From contig NZ_KB899278.1 in the NCBI RefSeq assembly GCF_000378145.1, positions 1 to 64,000 on the forward strand: 64,000 nucleotides of DNA. Direction: 5' to 3'. The notes beneath the pieces are model-generated. The model worked only from the letters and a program-made list of their open reading frames with translations. It did no database searches and was not told the origin of the DNA. The position numbers and the translations under genes were made by a program. This document shows, one piece after another, positions 8,471 to 18,500 of this stretch (positions are counted from its first letter, which is position 1; every line of letters starts with the position of its first letter). The stretch comes from Saccharibacillus kuerlensis DSM 22868 (GTDB lineage: Bacteria; Bacillota; Bacilli; Paenibacillales; Paenibacillaceae).

Positions 8471-9505
8471 TTAGCCGCCGAACAGCTCCGTAAATTTCTT
8501 TTTGTCGTCTTCGCGTTCAGCAGTCAACGTTTTCAGATCCGCGCTCATCAATTTCATTTCCTCGAGAGCTCTCAGCCCTTGAGGCGGCGCAACGCCTTCG
8601 CGTACCGGTGTATATCCGATTTCAGCCGCCAGAGTCTGACCTTCTTCGGAGAGGACGAAGTCGACAAAATTCTGCGCAGCTTCCATGTTTTTAGCATCTT
8701 TCATAATTCCGATCGGTTCGGTGATAACGGGTACGCCTTCTTCCGGATAGATCAGCTCGATCGGCGATCCTTTTTCCTTCTCGCGGGCAACCATATAGTC
8801 CACGACTACGCCGTAGCTCTTTTCGCCGCCGGCTACCGCTTTCAGTACCGCTCCGTTGCCTTTGATTACGGAAATATTGTTATTTTTCAACGCCTGCATA
8901 TAGTCCCAACCGAATCCGTCTGTCCGTGTAAAAACGCCCACGTTATAAGCGGCCGCTCCCGAATACAGAGGACTCGGCATAATCGCTTCATTTGCCGCTC
9001 CGGCTTCTCCAAGCGCTTTCCATGAATTTGGCAGACTGCTCACTTTGTCCGTATTGGCAGCCAGAATGGTCGCAATAACTTTGGTTCCTGTATAAGTACC
9101 GTCAGGATCGGCCAGTTCGGAAGGGATCTTATCCGCTTCAGGAGATTTGTAAGTCTCCAACATCTCCTGCTCTTTCAACGATTCGAACGTTACGGAATCC
9201 GCTACAAGCAGTACGTCCGCCTGCACCTGTCCCGCCTGTTTCTCCGCCTGCAGCTTGGCTACAACTTCTTCCGTACCGGAGCGGAACGTCTCGACTTTGA
9301 CATCCGGGTAGCGCGCATTGAACGCCGAGACCAATTTGGCCGCGTCTTCTTCCGGCTGCGAGGTGTAGAACGAAATGGAGTCTCCGCCGGATGCTGCGTT
9401 CGACGCTGAACCGGAAGCACTTTCTCCTCCGGCTCCGCATCCGCTGAACAGCATAGCTGCCGATGTGGTCATAAGCAGGGTAGACAGTAGTCTTTTTTTG
9501 AACAT
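8471..9505 (-). CDS. ABC transporter substrate-binding lipoprotein (FbpA/AfuA type)
   Basis: A 344-residue family 1 binding protein with a lipobox (LFSGC, Cys23) and a Gly/Ser/Ala linker. The body resembles Fbp/Afu/phosphonate binding proteins (ISFYTSQPEED at the first strand, later GVPVITEPIGIM). The ATG at 9505 was chosen because AGAGGAGAG lies just upstream and the signal peptide starts there. The longer frame to 9607 adds 34 residues that do not look like a secretion signal. It is first in the operon and divergent from a SorC-type regulator, which hints at a phosphorylated sugar rather than iron, but the ligand is not proven. Confidence 0.88.
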   Translation of the reverse strand: MFKKRLLSTLLMTTSAAMLFSGCGAGGESASGSASNAASGGDSISFYTSQPEEDAAKLVSAFNARYPDVKVETFRSGTEEVVAKLQAEKQAGQVQADVLLVADSVTFESLKEQEMLETYKSPEADKIPSELADPDGTYTGTKVIATILAANTDKVSSLPNSWKALGEAGAANEAIMPSPLYSGAAAYNVGVFTRTDGFGWDYMQALKNNNISVIKGNGAVLKAVAGGEKSYGVVVDYMVAREKEKGSPIELIYPEEGVPVITEPIGIMKDAKNMEAAQNFVDFVLSEEGQTLAAEIGYTPVREGVAPPQGLRALEEMKLMSADLKTLTAEREDDKKKFTELFGG

Positions 9506-9719
9506 GAAGATCTCTCCTCTGTAATGGTAATGTTTTTTTATAATGATCTTTTGTATAACGATCTTCTTCGTAACCGATTCCCATATGTATCTTTCACATT
9601 TGTTCATGGATAAAACAATTGTAACCCTGCTTTATTTGTTCTGCGTCACTCCAATGTAAGGGGGCTGTAAAAGATCCCGGGAGCGAAGCTTTGTTACCCG
9701 GTGCCGCTTTTTTATCATG

Positions 9720-9725
9720 TATACT
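9720..9725 (+). promoter_or_regulatory. candidate -10 box for the SorC-family regulator gene
   Basis: TATACT lies about 75 bases before the regulator start. The best upstream TTG box (TTGTTA, 9691-9696) is 23 bases away, too far for a standard sigma-A promoter. The 293-base gap between the divergent genes should also hold the importer promoter, which could not be assigned. Confidence 0.25.
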
Positions 9726-9798
9726 AATTGAGAAAATAGGGGAAGACCTGTACGGATTGGCGCTTTTCGATTCTTCTACTTAAAAGGTGGGCCAATTT

Positions 9799-10752
9799 AT
9801 GAACATGAAAGACGAACATTTGAAATTGATAACCAAAATTTGCAAGCTCTATTATTATGAAGCGTGGACGCAGGAAAAGCTGGCGGAGAAGTTCGACATT
9901 TCCCGGCCCCAAATCTCCAAAATGATTCAGAAAGCACGAGAGATCGGCATTGTGGAAATTATTGTGCGTGACGACCCCTTTCAAACTTCAGAACTGGAAA
10001 AGGAATTGGAACATCGCTACGGACTTAAGCAGGTTCTTGTCGTACCTACCCGTGATCTCAACAAAGAATCGGTAACGGGGGCAGTTGGGCGCGCGGCAGC
10101 GCATTTTGTACAGAGATTAATTAAAAGCGGCATGCGTATCGGGGTTTCTTGGGGGAATACGCTTTATCATATGGTTCGCGAGTTTCCTCTGGACAAAAAA
10201 GACGACGTTCGAATCCTCCCGCTGATTGGCGGAACCGGAAATGTGCGTACCGAAGTTCACTCCAACTATATCGCTTACGAGCTGTCCAAAAAAATAGGAG
10301 CCTCCTGCGGTTCGCTGTATGCTCCCTTTCTGGTGGAAAGTGATTCGCTGTACACACAGGTTGTCGCAATGCCCGGCGTATCGGACGTACTGCGAGATGC
10401 GCAAAACATTCATCTGGCTCTGGTTGGTATCGGAAATCCATTCTCTATGTCGACGATGGAACGATTCGGATATTTGAGCGAAACTTCGCTGCAAGAACTT
10501 CGGGAGCTCGGCACTGTTGCAGACATTAATTCACGCTTTATTGACGGAAATGGCCGCATTGTCGATCATCCGATCAATCGCAGAATCGTCGGTATGAATC
10601 TGGACCAGCTCAAAGGGGTGAACAATGTGGTCGGTTTCGCATTTGGCCAGCATAAGATCGAATGTATTCGGGCCGCACTGCGAGGCAATTACCTGCATAT
10701 GCTTGTGACGGATGAAGCAACGGCTGCCAAAATTGTTGGAACAACGGATTAA
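9799..10752 (+). CDS. SorC-family (DeoR/SorC sugar-binding) transcriptional regulator
   Basis: A 317-residue regulator. The N-terminal winged helix has a clear helix-turn-helix (WTQEKLAEKFDISRPQISKM, about residues 22-41). The remainder matches the SorC sugar-phosphate sensing domain (VSWGNTLYHM near residue 117, LIGGTGNVRTE near 140). The ATG at 9799 is preferred because AGGTGGG lies 7 bases before it; a GTG at 9787 is also in frame. It is divergent from the fused-permease importer and the two probably share a control region. Known members respond to phosphorylated sugars, so the importer substrate may be one. Confidence 0.85.
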   Translation: MNMKDEHLKLITKICKLYYYEAWTQEKLAEKFDISRPQISKMIQKAREIGIVEIIVRDDPFQTSELEKELEHRYGLKQVLVVPTRDLNKESVTGAVGRAAAHFVQRLIKSGMRIGVSWGNTLYHMVREFPLDKKDDVRILPLIGGTGNVRTEVHSNYIAYELSKKIGASCGSLYAPFLVESDSLYTQVVAMPGVSDVLRDAQNIHLALVGIGNPFSMSTMERFGYLSETSLQELRELGTVADINSRFIDGNGRIVDHPINRRIVGMNLDQLKGVNNVVGFAFGQHKIECIRAALRGNYLHMLVTDEATAAKIVGTTD

Positions 10753-10771
10753 GGCTTTTCTTCCAGCACAA

Positions 10772-10803
10772 AAAGCGTCGGAGGATTTCTCCTCCGACGC
10801 TTT
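10772..10803 (+). terminator. terminator of the SorC-family regulator
   Basis: Arms AAAGCGTCGGAGGA and TCCTCCGACGCTTT close on a short T-rich loop 20 bases after the stop codon. A-rich and T-rich flanks allow use from both strands, including for the convergent DUF4261 operon. Confidence 0.75.
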
Positions 10804-10904
10804 AGGTTATTAAGAAAGTCTTATTCACTGCGGAAACTTAATGACTGCGAGAGAAATTCGTTCCGGTCGCATGTTTGATCGAAAAAAAGGGCATTTTAAA
10901 AGAG

Positions 10905-11810
10905 TTAAAACCCTTCGATCTTCATCGTCATGCCTTCAAGCGCCGCACCTGCCGAACGGTTCAGCGTGAGCGACTGCCCTTCTTTAAACGCAATATTTTC
11001 CCCGCCCTGGAACCGAATACCGCGCTCAATCGAATAGGCTGCCACCGAAAACATCAGCTCGAATGTCTCGGCCGCGGAACGCTGTGTATTCAGCAGTTCC
11101 AGCTCGTCGCCTCCAAAGTCCTGCATACCGTGCGTGTAAGAAGAGCCGCCCTGTTTGCCTCCGTACAGCCCGACAAATACCCACAGATTGATCGGAAGCA
11201 GACCATCCTTCAGCATGTCCGCACTGGCCAGATAAGCTGATCGGCTGACAATCATCGGAGCGGAATAGACGGCCAGCGCATTCGGCATATTCCCAATCAG
11301 CGCAGCAACTACTTTGGTCAGGAACTTGTGCCCTTCTGTCCCGTCTTCAACGTTGATCGCTGTAACCCGCATATGTGCCGCGTATCCTTCGATCTCGGCT
11401 TCGGAATTCGGCCACATCGTGTTATATTTGCAATTCTGCTCCGCTTCCCGGTTCGGCAGCGGATTGGGAACGAAATCGGCCGTAACGGTCATTTCCCGAT
11501 AATGAACAATAATCCGTCCTTCATGAATGCCGCCCCGTACTTCGGCCTCACGCTCACGCAGCGACTGTGCAAACTGCTGCAGACCGAGCTCCGGCGAACG
11601 CAGCAGAATATGACGGACCAACCTTTTCGTTCCCGGCCGCTGTTCCGGTACCCGGGTCCAGTCCTTGCGGATCTCTTCTTCTTCACTCTGCGCGATTCTG
11701 CGGTTTCCAGTCGGCGCATCGGCTCTGTGAGATCCGGTACCGCGTGTCTCTCCAGATGTCTCTGTCTGGTCAGTCTTGTCCTTTTTAAACCATTTCGAAA
11801 AAAAACTCAT
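10905..11810 (-). CDS. DUF4261 domain-containing protein
   Basis: A 301-residue protein. The first 60 residues are charged and Arg/Glu-rich (SEEEEIRKDW). The rest resembles DUF4261: NALAVYSAPMIVS near residue 175, DGLLPINLWVFVGLY near 201, and a C-terminal sandwich-like region. The ATG at 11810 has GAGAGGAG upstream; a longer frame to 12074 only shadows the neighbouring esterase gene. No catalytic motif is recognised and the function is unknown. It lies directly downstream of the esterase gene on the same strand and probably shares its transcript. Confidence 0.7.
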   Translation of the reverse strand: MSFFSKWFKKDKTDQTETSGETRGTGSHRADAPTGNRRIAQSEEEEIRKDWTRVPEQRPGTKRLVRHILLRSPELGLQQFAQSLREREAEVRGGIHEGRIIVHYREMTVTADFVPNPLPNREAEQNCKYNTMWPNSEAEIEGYAAHMRVTAINVEDGTEGHKFLTKVVAALIGNMPNALAVYSAPMIVSRSAYLASADMLKDGLLPINLWVFVGLYGGKQGGSSYTHGMQDFGGDELELLNTQRSAAETFELMFSVAAYSIERGIRFQGGENIAFKEGQSLTLNRSAGAALEGMTMKIEGF

Positions 11811-11899
11811 TCTGTCGGCTCCTCTCCGCCTTACGGCAGTGAACCGACATCCGCCGCACCGGACGTCGGTTCCAGTTGTTCGAAATAATGATCTGCGCC

Positions 11900-12652
11900 C
11901 TACAGCAGCTCGCTCATATAATACCGAATCTGCTTTCTCCACCAATGCCAGTCGTGATCGACGTTGTATCCCCAGAAGTCTACCCTGGCAGGAATAACCT
12001 TGTCCTGCAAAGTGTCCCGCAGCTTCGCCGTCTCGTCGCGCATCTCGTCCTCCCACGCACCTTGACCGCAGCATAAAATAATCCGTTTCCTCCGGTACTG
12101 TTCGAGCAGATTGTCGTCGTTAAGAGCTGGCAGATAATCGAGCGGCGAATTGAAGTAGACCGCTCCATCCCGATAATCGCCGAAGAAATGCTGCACCGAA
12201 TATACCCCGCTCAGCGCCAGCAGCGTATCGAAATACTCCGGATGCCGGAAAAAGAAATTCCCGCTGTAATAAGCTCCCATCGAACAGCCGCTGATCAAAA
12301 TCTTCTGCTCGTCTCCTCCGTTGTTCGCCATATTTTCGCGCAAAATGCCCGGAATCAGCTCCTGGACGATATAAGCGTCATACTGCTCATGGCGGTGAAT
12401 ACGGTCCTGTATATTCCAATGCGGCGAGAAGAACGTTTCTTCGTCAATCGTATCGCACGTCCAGATCTGAAGTTTTCCTGCATCGATCCATTCCGCGAGT
12501 TCTTCGATCATGCCGGAATCTTCGTATTGGTAAAAGCGTCCAAGCGAAGTCGGAAAGACGAGCATCGGCTTGCCCCGGTCTCCATACACTTTATATTCCA
12601 TGTCGCGACCGAGCGCCGGACTGTATTCTTTTCGATAATGTACCGTTACCAT
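11900..12652 (-). CDS. putative esterase, alpha/beta-hydrolase fold
   Basis: A 250-residue protein related to the short predicted esterases (COG4947-like). The nucleophile elbow is GCSMGA near residue 121, an acid lies in the later strand segment, and the likely catalytic His is in NVDHDWHWW near residue 234. No signal peptide is seen. Genes of this family often sit beside an ATP-grasp enzyme, as here, which suggests a joint role in making or trimming a small acylated or peptide-like compound. That role is inference. The substrate is unknown. Confidence 0.75.
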   Translation of the reverse strand: MVTVHYRKEYSPALGRDMEYKVYGDRGKPMLVFPTSLGRFYQYEDSGMIEELAEWIDAGKLQIWTCDTIDEETFFSPHWNIQDRIHRHEQYDAYIVQELIPGILRENMANNGGDEQKILISGCSMGAYYSGNFFFRHPEYFDTLLALSGVYSVQHFFGDYRDGAVYFNSPLDYLPALNDDNLLEQYRRKRIILCCGQGAWEDEMRDETAKLRDTLQDKVIPARVDFWGYNVDHDWHWWRKQIRYYMSELL

Positions 12653-12820
12653 ATTCGCATATCCCGCCCTTCCCGACTAATTGCATATGAACGACAAACG
12701 CAAACACAGCTGCCCAATAGACTATCCGCCCGTTTTACTTTTCTTTTTTTATGAAAAGTCTCTTATTTTAAGTCTATTATTTTACTTTTTTTATTTTAAA
12801 GTTCTTAATTTCAAGGTTCT

Positions 12821-13987
12821 TTATTGTTCCGCTTGAATATAGTCTGCGATTTCACGCACCCGGTCGAGCGAATCGGCACGAAATTGATAGGCACGATTGC
12901 CGCTGGCCCGGCTGAAGATCTCGTCAATCTCATCGTATCGGACCAGTGCCTCGCCTAGTTCACGCTGGATGTCCTCATGACTGTGCGCATAATGCTTCCG
13001 GTCTTTTCGGCTCGCGTAGCCGCTCACGTAACGGCCTGCAGGCGGCTCACCGCTGCCTCCATGTACGATCATCTTTGCCCACAGCGAATAAATGTCCACA
13101 TCATACGAATAATTAATCGCATCCGTCATCCAAGCACCTGGCGGCCGCATATTGACTTCGAGTGCGATCAACCGGCCGTCTTTGTTCGACTTGAACAGCT
13201 CAATATGGAAAAAGCGTTCCCGTATTCCGAAAGCTTCCAAGATACTGCGCCCTGCCTGTTCCACTTCCGGATCGACATCTTTCAAACAAAAATAGCGCAG
13301 ATGATCGTCGTCGTTGACCACTTTCATGATGCTCTGCTCGAAACGGTGGCTTGCCTGAAAACGTACGATTCCGTCCCGATCAATCAAGCCATCATAGGTC
13401 AGGATAATGCCGTCAATATATTCTTCCATAATAAATTCCGTATCCTGCGGCCGAGTGTGAATAAAGTAATCCAGCTGCTCCCAGTCGCTCAGTTTGTACG
13501 TATGACTGGCGCCCGATCCCAAATCCGGCTTGACCACAACCGGAAAGCCATTCTCCTCGATAAACGCAGCCGCGCTTTCCCGATCCGGATTTTTGAGAAA
13601 GCGTACCGTATCAACACCGCTTTTGCGGAAAAAGTCTTTCATTTTTGATTTATGCTTTAAATTTTCCACGAAATCGGCTTTTGTACCGTAGATGTTAAAA
13701 GCTGTGCGCATACGTGCATCGCTCTCCAGCCAGTATTCGTTCATGGACTCGAAGCGGTCGATTCTGCCGTATTTATGCGTGAAAAAGCCGACCGCTCGCA
13801 GCACCTCGTCCTCATTCTCCATAGTGTCGATTCGGTAATATTCCGTCAGAGCCGACTGAAGCCGTGGAGAAAGATGATCATATGCCGCGTCGCCGATGCC
13901 AAGCACCGTCGCGCCTTCCTCGTGCAGCCGAATCACAAATTCGCCGCTGCTCCCGGGGAAATGGGGAGAAAAAAACACAAAATTCAT
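12821..13987 (-). CDS. ATP-grasp domain-containing ligase
   Basis: A 388-residue ATP-grasp enzyme. The N-terminal pre-ATP-grasp domain (about 1-110) is followed by the nucleotide-binding lysine region (FPVVVKPDLGSGA near residue 150), the hinge (FIMEEYIDG near 188) and the metal ligands (LIALEVNMRPPG near 268). This class joins a carboxylate to an amine or thiol through an acyl-phosphate. The acceptor cannot be predicted. Upstream is the terminator of the GNAT gene. Downstream, after an AT-rich gap of 168 bases, come the esterase and the DUF4261 protein, together forming a plausible biosynthetic cassette. Confidence 0.82.
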   Translation of the reverse strand: MNFVFFSPHFPGSSGEFVIRLHEEGATVLGIGDAAYDHLSPRLQSALTEYYRIDTMENEDEVLRAVGFFTHKYGRIDRFESMNEYWLESDARMRTAFNIYGTKADFVENLKHKSKMKDFFRKSGVDTVRFLKNPDRESAAAFIEENGFPVVVKPDLGSGASHTYKLSDWEQLDYFIHTRPQDTEFIMEEYIDGIILTYDGLIDRDGIVRFQASHRFEQSIMKVVNDDDHLRYFCLKDVDPEVEQAGRSILEAFGIRERFFHIELFKSNKDGRLIALEVNMRPPGAWMTDAINYSYDVDIYSLWAKMIVHGGSGEPPAGRYVSGYASRKDRKHYAHSHEDIQRELGEALVRYDEIDEIFSRASGNRAYQFRADSLDRVREIADYIQAEQ

Positions 13988-14073
13988 AACCGGACCGCCT
14001 CCATCGCAAGGTTGTACCTAATTTATCAGTCCTATGCTTGTTCGTCAATTTGACTGCGTTTTCCTGCCTGTGC

Positions 14074-14103
14074 AAAAATGCCGCCGGGCAGAAGCCCGGC
14101 GGC
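14074..14103 (-). terminator. terminator of the GNAT gene
   Basis: GCCGCCGGGC and GCCCGGCGGC pair around a TTCT loop (minus strand), followed by ATTTTTG. It lies about 85 bases beyond the acetyltransferase stop codon. Confidence 0.8.
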
Positions 14104-14188
14104 AAGTTCCTCGGCCTTCCGGCCGAGCTGTAACGGGGATGCACGGACTTGCGGCAGAAGCTGCCGCCGCGCCCGATCCAGCCCGTTC

Positions 14189-15040
14189 CTATAACCTTTT
14201 TTCTAAACGGATGCTCGATTTGACACTCGAAGCATGCGGAGCCAATTTACGTTCTGCTAAACGCAGCATCTCCTCGTTATCGCCTAAGATATTCAGCATG
14301 TGGTGTGCAAAACGTTCCAATAAACCATGCTGACGATCTATTTCTGCGAATAACGCAACTCCGCCTGCATGAAGCGCAAACTCCGGCCTGACATACATGG
14401 ATCGCAGCAGCAGCAGATTCGATGCCAGCTGTTGGATGCCAATCCAGCCCGCAACCTGTCCCCCGATCTTCATCAGTGTACTGAATTCCGGATGCAGCAG
14501 ACGTTCTTCCTGGAACGGATTCAGATCGGTCGGAAGATGAGCTGCAATTACAGCTAACTCGGCTCTTTCGGCCTCGGAAGCCGACAGCAGCGGTTTCAAT
14601 TCAGCTTCCGCAGGCAGATGCAGCTTGTCAAGTCGAGCTTCCTCCCGAATACTGGTAGAACGGACGGTATAAGTACGGTACAGCAGCTTCTCCGATTTAT
14701 AACCACGTTTGCGCAGGAAGTCCAGCTCCGGTGCCGGTTTCTTCCGACGCAGTGTTAGCGTAATACGTGCTTGAGCACAGCCGGATTCAAGCAGCCGGCG
14801 CTCGGCTTCCTGCAGCAGCCGGCTGCCGACACCAATATTGCGGAACGCCTCTACCGTATGCAGAACACTGATGCTGCCCGTTCCGGAGCGTGGATGAGCC
14901 ATAACCAACGCCGTACCGGCTAGCACACCGTCGACTTTGGCCTCCAGACCGATCGCTCCGGGTGGAAGCGGATCATGTAATCCAGGCAGATGAGCCCGGA
15001 AGCGTTCGGCTTCGGCTGGGAGCATGTTGACGATAATCAT
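14189..15040 (-). CDS. GNAT-family N-acetyltransferase
   Basis: A 283-residue protein with an N-terminal acetyltransferase domain. The acetyl-CoA binding region is visible as FRNIGVGSRLLQEAE near residue 66, followed by ARITLTLRRKKPAPEL with the late RKRGYKSEKL element. The second half (about 150-280) looks like a weaker GNAT-like repeat, as in two-domain family members. CGGAGG precedes the ATG. Its own terminator separates it from the ATP-grasp cassette. Substrate unknown. Confidence 0.75.
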   Translation of the reverse strand: MIIVNMLPAEAERFRAHLPGLHDPLPPGAIGLEAKVDGVLAGTALVMAHPRSGTGSISVLHTVEAFRNIGVGSRLLQEAERRLLESGCAQARITLTLRRKKPAPELDFLRKRGYKSEKLLYRTYTVRSTSIREEARLDKLHLPAEAELKPLLSASEAERAELAVIAAHLPTDLNPFQEERLLHPEFSTLMKIGGQVAGWIGIQQLASNLLLLRSMYVRPEFALHAGGVALFAEIDRQHGLLERFAHHMLNILGDNEEMLRLAERKLAPHASSVKSSIRLEKRL

Positions 15041-15388
15041 GATGAATGCCTCCGATTTTTACAAGTGACCAAACAGACTTTTATTCATTCTCTACGCTCC
15101 GACGGTCGTCTCCTTATTATGAGTTCAACGACTCTAATAAGTTTAAAAATGCGACCGGGATCCTCTTTTGCCGCGTCGCTGCAGCACACAGTCATCTTAT
15201 TGGTGTCTTAATAATAGTGTAATTTCCAATAAAATCAATAGCCATTCAGCTTATTATTCTGTATTTGGCATCAGTCCAAGAAATAATTCAAAATTTAAAT
15301 GTGCAAAATGTAAATGATATGAAATCAAATCCTTTTAATGACTATAAAATGCATCAATTAACATTGTTTCGATCTTATGAAAAACAAT
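15041..15388. other. intergenic region without recognisable gene
   Basis: About 350 bases, AT-rich from 15200 on. A nine-codon frame (ATG at about 15088, minus) with no clear purpose precedes the acetyltransferase ribosome site. No RNA gene or repeat was recognised. Confidence 0.4.
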
Positions 15389-15438
15389 AAAAAAGGACCG
15401 ATGAATCCTCCTTATCGGAAGTTCTGTCGGTCCTTTTT
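15389..15438 (-). terminator. terminator after the large secreted-protein operon
   Basis: AAAAAGGACCGA and TCGGTCCTTTTTT form the stem around a 25-base loop that itself holds a weaker hairpin. The segment from 15439 to 15552 towards the gene is unusually T/G-rich on the plus strand (TTTTTTGG words). Confidence 0.65.
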
Positions 15439-15552
15439 TATGCTTTGTTTTGTTTTTTGGTTTTTTTTGGTGTTTGTGTTTGTTTTTTTGGTTTTGTTCG
15501 CCTTGCCTTCTAATACTCTTCTGTGCTTCACTTTCTCTTTTACACTTTACTT

Positions 15553-18500
15553 TTAATGAGGCACCTGCACTTGGAAGTCATCCTTATATGACTTGTCCGC
15601 ATGGAAAAAGACGATGTCTCCGTCCTGCAGCGAGAACGTATTCCCCCAAGAATCCTGCACGCTTCGACGGAACCCTTCCAGATTCCACTGATTCATCAGC
15701 GGCGCATGGATGTACTGCAGATGCGGGCGATCGAGATTTCCGTCCCGAATACTTTCGATGTTGAAGTTCAGGATAATATAGCCGTCCCGCAGGAAAATCG
15801 GGTCGCGCTTGGTCAGGCCGCGATGCGTTCGGCCGTACTCGGCCAGATCTGTTCCTTTGGCGACGACATACGGATCACCGGGCAAACTGTACTCCCCGTA
15901 CCATTTCTGCTCCGCAGCGTTCGCTCGTTCGTAATCAACCGAAGCCGGCAGGCTGCTCTTCGGTCCGATTAAGGTGCGAATCTGTTCCGGCAGCAGAAGC
16001 CGATCATAGCCGCCCACCGGTGTCTTCATTTTAGTGAACCGATAGATGTAGTCGTTGATAAACATCTCCCGGCTAACATTCCCTACCTGCGAGAAACCAT
16101 AATAATGGTTGTATTTATACCGCGCCGTGTCCCTCAGTTCCTCTTCCGGTACATTGCGCAGCCGGTCGTTAAGAATGACATAGCGCGGTTCTGTATCTTC
16201 GGGCGAACCGACTTTAATAAACGTTCGGTGATCGTCGTGATAATACAGATCGACCGGCGTTTTACTTTGGCCGTCCCGGCTGACAAAGGTAAAGCTCGGC
16301 GTGATGCGAATACCGTCCTGTTCGCCGAACATATTGCCTTTCGTCTTCAGATCAAACTTCACATGATAGCCGGTCTTCACCGCGATATTCTTCATGCCTT
16401 CCAATGGATGGCTGCCTGGCAGAATGGGCAGGGTAAATGGCGGCGTGTTGCCTCGAGCGGCGCCGTCAATGCCGTTAAGGCCGGTCCAGTACGTATGACC
16501 GGTGTGCAGCGGGCTGCCTTCCTGTATCCGGAACACCTTTTCCCAGCTGTAGTCAACGATGTCCGTAATGTGGAAGTCATACAATCGGCCGATGACTTCG
16601 ACGTTAACGGTGTCGGAAGCGACGTGGTTGATCAGATCCAGATTGGCATCCCGCTCAGCAGGCTGCACATCCGGTGCATTCTCTGCGATATTCCGAAACT
16701 CGACACTATAGTCGCCTTCATCGACCCAGACCGGCAGGAAGAACGTCTTATCCAGTTGGCTGACCGGAATGTCGATCCAAGTATTCTTCTCATAGAAGAT
16801 CGACTTATCCGCCGTGTACACGTCGAACGGGAAACGGACCTGCTTGGCGCGGAAATACTTGGCATAATCCCGATTTCCATAACCCAGATAGTTAGCATGT
16901 TGTCCGCTGGTCGGTATTCTTACCGTAAACGGCCGGTCGAGAATGAATGCAGCTCGGCTGCCATTGGGCACGGTCTTCTGGTTATGGGCTTGATCGTCGG
17001 TTGCGGAGGAGTAGTTGACGACCGGAGTATGTACGGTGACTGAGTTGATGCTACCGATGGGGTAGGTATCCCCGGGATCAGCATTGTAATTTACGCTTAA
17101 AGGTTTATACGTAATGGCCCCCATCGAAGCCGCTGCGTACCGGTTTGTTTTGGTCATAGGAATCATATGATTTGCACTGTACAGAACATCACGTGTAATG
17201 GCTGTCGGTTCAGGTACACGCTGTGGATCCTGCGTTTTTCGCTCGACCACGTTGTCGTTCATAAGGACTTGACCGTTAAATGTTACTTTATCGTTATTGA
17301 CCTTAATCTGATCGATTTTGTTTTCAGTTTCGCCTTCATACCGACCTAATTCATCGGGAACCGGTGGAGGCGACGTCCCGCCTAAGTCGATCGTTTCTGG
17401 GTCAGCCGTCCAGTTACCGGGGCCTGGATCAGCAACGGCCTTACCGTTTCGGGTAAGTGTCATATTGGGCGGCGTATAGCCGTTTGGCCTTATCGTGATT
17501 CGCTCGCCTTCAAACGCATAGTTTTGAAGAACGGCGTTGTCGATCTCGTAGGCGCCGAGTTTATCAACGATCCAGTGCGAGCCGTATCGTTCGATATGAA
17601 GCTCATATAACTTGGTTTCGCTGTCTTTTTCTTGGACACGTTCTGTTCCCCCCGGAGATCCGTCATCATTGATTATCGGAACGTCGGTGTACCAGATCAA
17701 TTCGTAGGTCTTGCTTACGGTTATTTCGTAAACGCAAGTGGTGAGTTGTTCTTTGAATTTGAATTGATGTAGGTAATTATTGGCGATTACGTTCCCGTAT
17801 AAACTTTCAGATGTCGGAATGCCTTGCAGCACATCGAACATTTCACGGTCACGTTGATCGGCTTTAATGACGGCACTGGCTTCGGGCGTCATTTTTTCAC
17901 CTTCGATAACGCGTCCGTCTCGTACGGTACAACCGAAGATTGGTTCTTGAGGATCTTCAATTTCGGCATCTTCGGTATAGACCCAATACCGGTCTGGATA
18001 CTGATACGTGACCGATGCGGCGGTGAAGTTATACGCCGCGTAGTAAAACGCCATAATTTGCGCGTTTTTCGGATTTCCGTTATACGGGCGCATGCTGCCA
18101 TCTGCGTTTTTTTCAACGTAATAGCGATACGCGCCAATATCGGCATGCTCCTGGTCGAATGTAATTGTAGCGAAGTTTAAATCGCGAGTAGGACCCACCG
18201 TTGTTTGACCGGGTTCTAATCCGACTAACAGTGACACAATGGAAATTTGATTTTTAACAGGATAACCTGTAATTTGCAAATTCGCATTACTAACTTCTTT
18301 ATCTTCATCAATTTCGATTTTGGCTCTATTAGCAGGAAGCTGTGGATTTTTTGACTGTACAATATTTGATCGATTATCGATTAAATACAGCGGGAAAGAT
18401 AAATCGTTAAATGTGCTGGTCCCTTTAAATGGGTTGCTGATCGGATACTTAACGGTCAATCTAGTCTTCCGGCCGGGCGTTGTTTTATAGTTGCCTGTGT

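Noticed and set aside
9691-9725. Sigma-A promoter TTGTTA...TATACT
   Set aside because: The 23-base spacer is too long; only the -10 was kept, with low confidence.
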